Shown here in pieces: positions 34,501 through 46,500 of a stretch of 64,000 nucleotides of DNA (position 1 is the first letter of the stretch; each line of letters begins with the position of its first letter). The translations under genes and the position numbers were made by a program. The DNA is from Leptidea sinapis. Its lineage: Eukaryota > Arthropoda > Insecta > Lepidoptera > Pieridae. The stretch covers positions 10,796,501-10,860,500 of the forward strand of contig NC_066269.1 of assembly GCF_905404315.1 (NCBI RefSeq), in the 5' to 3' direction. A model generated the notes under the pieces. It did no database searches. It was not told where the DNA came from and worked only from the letters and a program-made list of their open reading frames with translations.

Positions 34501-37500
34501 TATTTAGAGATAAATTAACTAGTTATAATTTATAACTAACGTAGTAGCTTCTGAAATACAAAAAATAAGTATTTAATGGGCAGGAAACAAAATGCTTCAT
34601 TTTGTATATATGACATTAAGTACTCAGTTTCGTCTTCTCCGTAGTCAACAAGTTTGAAAAGAGCAATAAAGCATTTTGTTTTCAATCCATTAAATACTTA
34701 TTTTTTACATTTCAGAAACTATTATGTTAGAATCAAACGTTGATAGACTATCTGTCACTACGTTTTTTGAAACATCCTGTGTGTTTATATTAATACGTCA
34801 TTGTGACGGGCATGAAATGTACGCTCCCTGCTAATAACATTATCAGGGTTTTGTACGAATAAGCGAAATAACTGATTATTAATATAATAATAATAATTTA
34901 TTTCTCTTAAAAACATAGTTTACAGCAGCTAGTGGCCGGAGTCACCTTTTAGGCAAATAATGCCTGTACCCCAGGCACAGCGCGCTCTCCGCTCTTCCAT
35001 TTCAGCAATGTGTTATTTTGAACAAAAGTTTTATTGACATTGTGGTGACATAATAATAAAGTTACGAAATGAATATAATAAGGTTATGAAATGAATATAA
35101 ATTAATTGATTGTGTTGGAACTTTTAATACTGGTTTCTGCGTTTATCTTCCAGGGGTGGTTTTTCCAATAATATATAAAGACCAAGAATAATATATAATT
35201 GGAGTGCGTTCCGAAGAGCTGGTTCACCTGATTCTTGCCGCCGAATTCCACCTTCGCATGACACGCCACAATTAGGATATCATCCCCATCATCTGAATGT
35301 GTCTACGGTCCTCAACAGTGCGGTTTTCAAGGAAATTTCTTCCACGTACTACAAAGCTGTGGAATGATATTCCTTGTACGGAGTTTCCGGAACGATACAA
35401 CATGGGCACCTTCAAAAAACCGCGTACACCTTTCAAAGGCCGGTAATGCTCCTGGGATTGCTCTGGTGTTGCAAGAGAATGTGGGCGCAGGTGATCACTT
35501 AACATCAGGTGACCCGTACGATCGGTTGTCCTCTCTTATATATGAAATATTTACAGGTTTCTCGTCGCCGTCGAGCTCCTCCTCCCTGACGAAGTGTTGC
35601 AGGCACTGCTGTAGCTTCAAGTTGCCGGTTCGCGACGGTATCGGCAGACTGACAGACAAATATTTAATAATATTAATTTGTGTAATTGTACGTAATTCCA
35701 CAAAAACGTTCCAAATCGCAATCATGTCGAAATTGAGCTAAGAACACAAAACTGGTCACGTGATTCATATTAACGGACTGACAAAAAATGGCAGCCCTAC
35801 TGTCACTCTTTAACGGCCGTTTTCAATAACCTATCTATCCATATTTTAACTTACTAGAGTTGGACAAATCTATCCTTTTACGTTTACTTGCATTTCAACA
35901 ACCTATCGACATAAAGCATTGGACTATTACTATATTGGACATAACTATGGATAGATAAGATCTTGTCATGAAACAGTGACAGCAATGTATCCGTAACTAG
36001 AGATACGTTATTGAAAACGGTCGTATATGACATCATGACTTAGTAGCCCAACCCACATGTACGGAATACACTAATATTTAATCAACTTTAAACACAAATT
36101 CCTTAAAATTGTGATGTTTGTGGCTTGTGGAAACGTTTTTCAGGATCTACGTCCAATTAATCTCAAAAGTGAGGGTTATGACTCTAAAAAAAATAATAAA
36201 TTGTTTAGATTTCAAAGAGCGACATCTCAAGTCAATTCCCGGTAAAATTCCGGTCTAAGATCCGGTAAGTTCTCTCTCATCTTCTCGTTACGTCACTTCA
36301 TCCCACAGAAAACTTATGTGACGCGTGTGTCAAACGTATATATTCGGAAACCCAACAATCGCACACTAATGCATAAACTGCTTACAAAAAAGTAAGATTT
36401 CGAAGCTTTATATAATAAACGAGCGGACCCGACAGACGTTGTCCTGTACACACGAGTAAAATTTGAAAAATCGGTCCAGACGTCAGGAGGTGATCACTAA
36501 CATACGTAGGAGAATTATATGTCGACTGTATTGAGAATCTAAACCAATCTCAAATTCACTGGAACACTAACATAATGATCAAAATCGGTCCAACCATTTA
36601 GGAGGTAGTTTAATTGTGAACCTAAACCATCCTCGCCCCTGCAATAGCACATTGAACAGCATCAATTCAATTAATGTTAGTAAATTAAATTTAAACTTAA
36701 ATCTCATTGTTATTAAATTAAGTATTCTTATTGCAGACATATATTATACCTACCCTCATAATAAATAAGTAAGCAACATCTGTTTATAATAAATAATAAT
36801 CTTTTAATTACTACGTTATTAGGCAGAATTTGCGTTATTACAGAATGCGGTGAGTGTGAAGACTTGTGGGTGAAGGTAAAATTGAGATATTCAGATAACC
36901 AAATTGAAGTAATTCATATCTGCTCATATCCATTTTTTTACCACCTCCACTAAACATGACGGATCTTAATAAATTTATTGAATATACTAACAAAGTGTGC
37001 GATTGTTGGGTTTCCGAATAAATAAATAAATAAATTAGAGTCTTCTTTTATTTCTTGTAATGTAACACTTATATAGTAACCCGTGGACATTGTCGTCATT
37101 ATACACTTAGTACTACTTATGTTATTTCTTCCTCTAATGTAATCATCCAGTGTGTATTTGTTTTGTGTCCCAAATAAAATAAAATAAAATCCTCGAATCC
37201 ACTTTAACACATACAAAAAATTACATTGAAATCAGTACAGCCGTTTAGGAGTACTTCACTGTCAACACACGTACAGAAGAATTATACAGGTTAAAGGAAA
37301 AATACTATGTTACTCAAGAAGAGTTATTAGTTTTTGGCCATTCTTTCGATTGGCAGCAGTTCGATTCCCAGACGAGGCAAGTAATTTTTGGAAAATCTTT
37401 GAATGCAGAATTACTAACTTTTAAAAATAACATAAAGTCTTCTTTCAGTAAAATAGCCTATCTTCGATATTTAAGGTACTTTCCCTTCATATCCCATAAG

Positions 37501-40500
37501 TTTGGGACACCCTGTATGTATATATATATATATATATTGTTTGAGGTTACCTTAGGTCCCAGAAGGGGTCGAAGGTGACGCTGTCATGCTTGCAGTGCGT
37601 GCAGCGTAGAGTTGATTTGAGTTGACCCATGAAGATGTCTCCAACCCTAGAGTCCTCCATCCGAACGTATCGGCTCCACGCCTCGTTGGCTTTGGCAGTG
37701 TCGCTGAAATGGAAATACTACATTGTACACCAATCCAGAACGTTGTCGAAGAGCAGGGGCTTGAATTGTTTTCTAGCAAGATAGGAACTGCCCTGTGCTT
37801 CCCTGGGGCATGAAAAGAATAGGGTAGTCCCAGACCCAAGGATGTCGTAAGAGGCGACTTACGACATCTCGTAAGTGTGCACGACTTCATTGCACAGGAT
37901 GCCGGCTAGATTACGGGTACCACAACGGCGCCTTCATCTGCCGTAAAGCATTATTGTTTTTCGGTCTGAAGGGCGCCGTAACTAGTGAAATTTCTTACTA
38001 GTCTCACTTTGTAACTTTGGACTAGTCTCATACTAAATGTATGGAAGTGTTTAATATCAAAATTTTTTATTAATTTTTAAAAGTTATTGATGATATTTTA
38101 CTGATTAGAAAACGTACTTTCGATATCAGCTCATTTTTTTTGAGATCTGTAATAGTTCTGAAATAATCACCTGGTCACTTAGTTTAACGATTTAAACCTG
38201 TATAACCTGATGTGTATAGGCTCACCTGAGGTTGTCATCGATTTCGGTGAGGATGGGTTTGGGTCTGGTTGTCACCCGGTTGACATCTTCGTGAAGACCC
38301 TCCAGCAGGTATCGGAGGAACTCCTGAAACGATCGTAACCAAAATTGATTTAAAAAAAACTTCATTTTATCTAAAAACTAAAAATAAAACAGTGATGATT
38401 TTCACAGCTATAATTATTTATACTATTCATTTACAACCACTTCGGAAAGGTTGAACTTTAATGAGAAGAAGTGGCTTAAAAGTCATAGAGTCTTCAGCAT
38501 TTTAAGCATGAAAAGAAGTGAACTCCCTGTTACGTTTTTTTTACTGCGACAATATCCGAAGTCCATTAAGGGCCGTTCCCAATATTCAGTCTATCTCTTA
38601 CTTGAGATAAAAATCGTAACTATCGTTGACTCACCTTATTCGTACACGCTGTCTGTCAATGGGGCGACGTATAGCTTACCAGCGATAGAAGTTTGTATGG
38701 AAATTTCAATTCACGCGTCCCAATATAAGGCGATAAGTATGACTTATCGGGTATATTGGGACAGCTTCATATTACTGACACCTAATTACTGATAGTAGAA
38801 GGTAGTAATTTATCTCTATCTGTAGATAGTATATTGGGAACGGCCGTTAGTGCAATGTCAGTGCCTTCGACTGTGATTGTTGTTATGTTGTGTTTTGGGA
38901 ATATGTTATTACAAAAGATAAGTTTATAAAACTCGAGCAAATGAACGTGGCAGTCTGTTTAAAACAGGAGGTGGACCTTTTTCTGTACCTCCACAGAGAG
39001 GGATGGAAGCTTTCTCACTTTAGTTGAGGACGTATCTACCATATTGCCTTATCATATAGAAAATGAATGCACTATCAATAACTTTTAAAACTGAAATGTA
39101 TTTATTATAACTAATTACTGATTAATTATTTAAATTAAATTATATTCACGTTTATCTCAATCAATATTTACAGGTCAAAACCATTCCTTAACCATTTAAG
39201 TATAGGTTCGACGATACTTAAAGTTATGTATTCCTTAAAAGACTGTGGAGTATGGCCGGTATGACCCTTAAGTAGCCACAAAATAAATTGGCCGACTTGG
39301 TATTACATGGATCTCACAACTTTTAACGGTAGAAGAACTGAGTTGCGAGACTTGGCTATTTTTACAAGTTATGTTTTTGATGGCTACGTCGCTTAGCATC
39401 AGGTTATCATCAGACCAGATTTGTTTCATATATAATTGGGCACTGAACCCGCACTCCACTAACCTGTGCGTCCTGCTGACTGTAGCCCATAAACCTGGGC
39501 GCGAAACGCTGAACCTGCGACTTTAGCGTCGTTGTATTCACCACAGAGTCCTTTTCACCACTGCGCCATAGCTCCTTGAGAACACTCGCGAACGCTAAAA
39601 CACAACACATTCATCAAAGATAATAGTAAAAAATAGCTTTAATACAAAAACCAAATTAAAAAGTTCAACATAAGTTTCAATTGGGAATAGTGAGATTAAC
39701 AAATACAATGGAATCTTATAAATCATATAAATTTACGCAAATTCTTATACGGTCAAAAAAATCAATAATAATATATTAATTTACACTATTTAAAATAAAT
39801 ATTTGGACTCCAAGTACATGTCAACTTGACGTTTCTCTTTTTTTCATTACCAAAGTGTCGCACAAACCTTGTATGATCAGTATAACTTAGATATTTTCGC
39901 TTCCTCGAACTTTAAGAAAATTATTCTCGAATGAGATATCATTAATAATATTGTCTTACTCGCGTAAGGCATTGACTATTGGACGTTTGAGTATGTCTGT
40001 TGCATCATTTTGCATATTATATTGTAATTGAAATGATTTGTAAATCGATGCAAATGTAAATCTTGATATAGAGTGGCAATGAGTTTCTTGCTACTTCTTC
40101 TCATTAGCTCAACCCTTTACGAAGTAGCGGTACATTCAATAAGAAAAATATTTTTTTGACATTCATAAGTGTCATTTCCGTGAATAAAGTGATTTTAATT
40201 TGATTTATTACCCAAACAGGTTTTTAAATCTGTGCTTTCTAATTTTGCTACTATTTTATGTATGCAATAAAAACAAAAGTCAGTGTGTTGTTATCTTAAT
40301 TAAGTATGATCTTACGACCTGTATAGCCGAGGGGTGAGCGATCCTACCTACTAAGCTAGAGGTCCCGGGTTCGAATCCCGGTAGATGCAAGCATTTATAT
40401 GATGAATATGGATGTTTGTTTCCGAGTCATGGATGTTTAAATGTATTTATGTATGTTTATATGAATTAATGTATGTTTAAGTAAGTATATTGTATTAAAT

Positions 40501-43500
40501 ATATCATTGTCTTGTACCTATAACACAGGCTATATATGCTTAACTTGGGGCAAGATAATTTGTGTAAAAAGTGTGTCAATATTATTATTATAAGTAAAAT
40601 TCCGTGCATGCTGTGATTTTCTGTAAGTGATAAGACACTTAGCATTAATTTAATTACATTGTATTTTTTTGTTGTATTAGTGTACTTGTTGAAATCCTAA
40701 TAAATAAATAAAACATTAACATAAATTGGGCTAGTGTCCTCCGGAAAGCAATTAATGCCTGTATTGAAAGACACCACTCTTTCTCCATTTCAATTCTTAA
40801 TATAGCTATATTAACGAATTAACTAAAAAGGTAGCCGAAAATAATTTTTGTTTACATTAATACTAATTCAATTTATTGGTTTAAAATAAATGTATTTGGT
40901 TGTGGTGTGTGAGTACTCACGTGCATTCAACGTGAGTATGTGTGTGTCTGCAAATTATACATCTCACACTGACGAATTGATTTTTTTATAGAACAGATGG
41001 GAAGACATACGAACGTACGAATAATAAACTATATATATATAAAATTGAATTGCTGTTCGTTAGTCACGCTAAAACTCGAGAACGGCTGGAGCGATTTCAC
41101 AAATTTAGGTCTTGAATTATTTGTAAAAGTCCAGAGACGTTATTCTATTTATTATATACAGAACAACGTCTATCAGGTCAGCTAGTAATAAATAAATTTA
41201 AATGAACATAATAAACTTATTGTAAACATACAATAAGACAAAAGGGCTCAGCTTATGCGTATTGCTGCTGATATTTTATTAATATTAAAGGTATAAGATA
41301 TGCATAAGAGGTGTATTACATAAAATCTCTATTAAGTTATTTTATACTTTTTAGTTTTTGAAGTCGCTTATTTTAATGGTAGTTTTATTTTTATTTTTCT
41401 TTAACTGGATATTCGTCCGAGCGTGCTGCTTACGGTACCGTTCTAAGCGTCTCTCCAGAGATGACGTCACAACATGGCGGCCGCGCGCATTAGCGAATTG
41501 CGGTCGTAACATGCCTTTGCAAATATGCTCACCTTTCATGAGTGCGCCCTTCATACACGACAGCGACGTGTTAATCTCGGTGGTGTACTTGTCCTGCGTC
41601 ACGTACTCCAGAAGAGGCCGCGTGTTCGAGAGACACTGCACCACGCTGTTCATAAAGCACGTGTTGCCAATGTTGCGTAGACCGTTGAGACCTGACAAAC
41701 AGAATTACTATTTAGAGAAACTGAATACACTAACGTCACTAAAAAAACATTTATACTAATATGTGGTAACAATTAGTACATATATGCCGAGTCTTTATGT
41801 GCTTCTCTACATTCGACGAGCAGGACGTTCGGCTGATGGTAATTGATACGCCTAGCCCATTACGATGTAGTGCCGCTCAAGATTCTTGAAACACCCAAAA
41901 ATTCTGAGCGACTCTACATTTACGCTCGTCACCTTGAGACATAAGCTGTTTAGTCTCATTTGCCGAGTAAGATGGCCAACGTTGTCACAAGCCACAGAAG
42001 TTGACAACACCTAACGTAGCTAGTTTCTGATAGATATGCGGCATTTGTTGCCCTGGAGATGGTTCACTCGTAATGGTAGAAGTGACAAGACAAAAAAGAT
42101 GGTCATTTGATTGGAAGTGAAAACTAAAAATTCTGAAAAAGCACTACGGCGATTTTGCAACCGAAACACATAGTGCTTGGACACACGATGGCGCTGTGGT
42201 ACTTCACATGTAGTCAACTTCTTGTGCATAGGATTTTACACAGTAATTCTATGGGTTTTGGCCACTTGTCTCTTCGGAGACTGCAACTCTTTTTCTGATC
42301 TATTATATCCCTAGCGCATTCGATCTGCGCATCTTCTCCATACAGACCCCTTCCATGAAGCTCATTGGTCCTTCGAGCGGGTTTCGATAAATTCTTCTAG
42401 GAATTCAGGCCCTCCCTGTTTCAATCTTCAATTGGTGTCTTCAATTCTTCAATCTTCAATACTTGACAATATAAGTTACAAAAAAATACAAACTTTTGAA
42501 GTTTGTTCTTAAAATTCTCTTAAAAAAGGTAACTTAAAGATATAAAAATAGGACATTAAATACTTATATTTTGATATACGAAATATTTTGGTAGTCATTA
42601 GTAATAACCACCAATTTTAAATGGGAATAATTCGGCGCTTACTCTTTTTAACGATAAAAAATTATTTAAATCGACTTGAAAACCTTCACCTATGTTAAAA
42701 GTCGGCTTAAAATACCGTATACATACCGCTGGTGGTTGAAGAATGCCTGTCGTTCTGTTCGGATGGTTCACGTCTCTCGCTACTCCGCCTCAAGCCGCTG
42801 GGTCCACTCTTTCCACCAGCCAACTCCTACCATCGTTAAAAAACTCCGATCAGAGGAATACTCCTTCAAAATACTATAGTTTTATTGTACAAAAACTCAG
42901 TAATAGGTGAAGAATGTTACGTAATAGGTAAGAGAGAAACCCAATGCCACACAAGAAAGAAGATATACATAACTCACCGAAACTCCTAGCCAATGGAGGG
43001 TAGTCTTATATATTATATAAAAATAAATAAAAACATGGCGGAAATACACACATCAGCAAAGATCTGATCCCCGTCGCCATTTGCATAGCGAGCGTTGCTT
43101 CATAGGGCGGTTTTCAAGAAACTTTCTTAGATCGGATAAATGGCCCACTTTGATAATGATTTTTAAACATTTTACAAGTACGTTGTATAGCGATGTAATG
43201 CCGACTTGATATTTTTTTATTATTATGCTAACGATCGCCACATCCACGTACTTACGTACGTACTATTTTTTAAATTTTCGTTTTATTTTCCAAAAAATTT
43301 AAACCTTATTAATACTTTCTCGATGCGGGTAATACCCTACTCCAAAACTAACAAGTATTTGCAGTAACACAAGATAATTGCCTATATTTTTATAATTGAA
43401 AATAGACATCATACATCGTCACATAAGTGGTGTAGTAATTTATTATTATATTGCAAAACATATTATATCTGTAAAAAGTCGGTTCAAATTGGTACAGACT

Positions 43501-46500
43501 AGTAAACTTATACTAAAACATTAAAACAAGTACAACACTATATTAACAATAAGAACGCAAGGGACTGCCCAGGGTTAATTTGTAGGGCAACTACTATTGT
43601 TATTCTTTTATAGAGTAGGAGAAAAAAATGCTCATTTGTCTTACTACGTTTACCTTCGTCCGTCTATAACAGAGGAAAAAAAATGAGCGTTACCAGTCTT
43701 GTAAGTGTGAGTACACACGTTTTTGAAGGATATTCATGTCATAATGTATACGGTTGCGGAGAAATATCACACACCCAGATAGTGAGCATGATATCTGAGA
43801 TTATGGCGTGTGGTGTGATCGTGGAATTCAGCAGAAGGGATCTGGTCATACAGCCCTTCGGAATACTCCTCACGTAAGATATGGTAAACGATTAAGCAAT
43901 TTACTCTGCGTTGATCGCTTGCAGAGCTGCACGATTACATTGTTACTATACATTTGACAAATCTAAATAAAGCAGTCAATCAATAAAAATACTAAGGTGA
44001 TAAGCAAACTACTTCTGCAGTTTGGTCGGGCAGCAGGAATAATTACGGCATAAACAGGCACTACTTCTTGATGTCGCGTTCAATTAATGTACTTGTCACG
44101 ACTCAGGAGTACCCATTATGCAATATTAGTGTACTAAGATAAAGGACCCAAATTATTATTGCTGCACGACCACATCTCAGCATGCAAACATTTTAATAAA
44201 AATTAAATAATGAAACTATCAAAATAGGTTTAATCACGACAATGGCACCTTTCCATATTCTGTTTTTTATAAAATCATTAAAATGTAAAGTGTAGAAACA
44301 GATAGTTAGAAAAATTGATATCTCCATGAGGTTAAAAACGAAATCAACGAAATAGACAAACCAAGCGAAAAGACACACAAAGTCCCTTCATCCAAACATT
44401 TGATTGTAGCTTGAAGCCTGTTTATTAAATCCTATTAAGAGAATTCAGGGGCGCTTTTAAGTTTTTGAGGGCTTATAGGACTGCAGCTAAACGTCCCATG
44501 GATGCAAACAGCCCAAACAACCATTGCAGTTGTTCAATATAAACATTTATTTTTCTTTTGCTAAAGTTATTTTTCTTCTTTATGCGTTTATTGTTCATTT
44601 TTATCCTACCTGGTACACATACCGAAAACACGTTTTGCCTTAATTAGATGATGAAATAGACAGGCCACTTAGTATTAGCCCAAGGCCCCAGATATCAATG
44701 GTCTGCACCTGAGACAAATCTCTGGTTGGTACTGAAAGAATTCTAGAAGGGCGATCTCAACTGATCCTTCAATCGGTGTTTAATATGTTAAATATGTATA
44801 TTATTTAAGAGTGTACCGCTTTTAGTACACCTATTAGTAAAGAAAACCTATATATATAAACAAATACAAATTAACGAATGAGCATTTGATTTTATTGACA
44901 GTTTTCAGTAATAATAAGTACGCACAGGAGATAATAAAATCTAGGTATTGACCGATGAGCCATTCGTTCTCATGATTCATAAATGTGCTTCCACACTAGA
45001 CGAGCTGAGCCGAGCACGAATTCGTCTAGTCTGAACGTGTTTTACGAGCCTCGATCAGGTAAGACGCGAATATTTAATTGGCTCAACAACACACAGGTTT
45101 TTGCGCTGCGCTTGCAATATTTATATTGCATAACTGACAAACGCGACCATCGCTCAAGCATCTTGAAAGTCTAAACTGACGGAAGTTGTAGATACCCATA
45201 GTCTTGCCCGTTTAACTTTTGCCTTTTTACTGACTATAAATATCTCTTAATTATCAGCCGAAATAGCCGAATTGCCAATGCGTGCAACTAGGCGCGAGCA
45301 CAAAACTATTTTAAAGGACATTGTGGATTATTGTAGGTCCACAGCCCACACTTGCCTCCAAGCGAAACTTGAACCTGCGCCGCTCGTGCTCAACTCTTCT
45401 AGTGTAGACGCACCTTTAGGAATTTAGTCATATTTGTTCTTATTCATGTCAATTCTGCGACATATTTAAAGAATAATTGACACAATCAAAACTGTTTCCA
45501 TTGTTTCTACTTTGGAGTACGGCCGAATACCATTTGTGAACTATTATAATAAACTTGGCGAGAGAACAATTCTCGTTAGCAAAAAGCATTTTACAATAAT
45601 TGCTAGTATTGCACTCCAAAATTTTGTTTTGTATTCAGATATTTCTTGGCTCATAAGCCAAACTTATTTGCCAAAATTTCATTAAGATTTCAGTTCAGTC
45701 TTTTAAACAAATAGTAGTCCTGAAAAAACTCCGAAGTATGTTCTATGGCGAACGAGAATAAACTAACGCGTGTGCCACTGAGTGTACAAGTTTCAAGCTA
45801 CATTCAAGATGTTCCCATATTTTTACCATCCGGGAGCAGTTCATCGGGATATTGCCGCCGCGTCGTTTCTCCGGCAAAAGCGCGCCATTCGCGCAATCTA
45901 GTAGATGGCATAACATTTAAAGAATTACTGTCCATTTCATTTGGATCAAACATTAAAATCATTATGGATTTCCGGCAAAGAAAGAAATCAAATAATGGAT
46001 CTAAAATCATGACAAATATTTTGACTTGTTGATAGCTTCGTAGACCTAAATCCGTTTATGCATATCAATTTTCAAAGGGTTTTTTAATAATTAAAAAAAA
46101 AACCTTCTAGGAGGCTTTCTCAATGTACTATTTCTCATTATAGCTCACAATACACTAATATCATTTACTGATACATCAAGACCTATTCTATTACTATTAA
46201 AATTTCGTAGCCATAAAAAGCATTTTGGATCAGTATCGAAATATGTAACTAATTACCCTATCTTTATGGATTACTTTGGAGTAGCTTGAAATTTTTAATA
46301 CGAAAAAACCATCATTAACCCAACTTTTTCTGTTATTTAGTTGATGCAACAATTTTTCACTGCTGTAGCTGTAGTGAGCATTTTTAGATATCTATTAGCG
46401 TTAATAATATCAGACCTCTTCTTTATATCTAGAGATCTTGGGCAGACCTACTTTGGCTCATTTTCTAATAGTGCAGCTTCTGCAGATTTCATATTTGAAT

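Noticed and set aside
37516..37540. TA microsatellite near USP2 exon 7
   Set aside because: Simple repeat. Its closeness to the donor is noted, but on its own it is not evidence of function.
40312..40390. True tRNA gene
   Set aside because: A-box and B-box are good but no acceptor stem closes, and the downstream body is that of a SINE.
45745..46032. 95-codon frame starting MANENKLTRVPLS
   Set aside because: No recognised domain, lies antisense in a USP2 intron, overlaps another frame on the opposite strand, and has no splice or repeat support.
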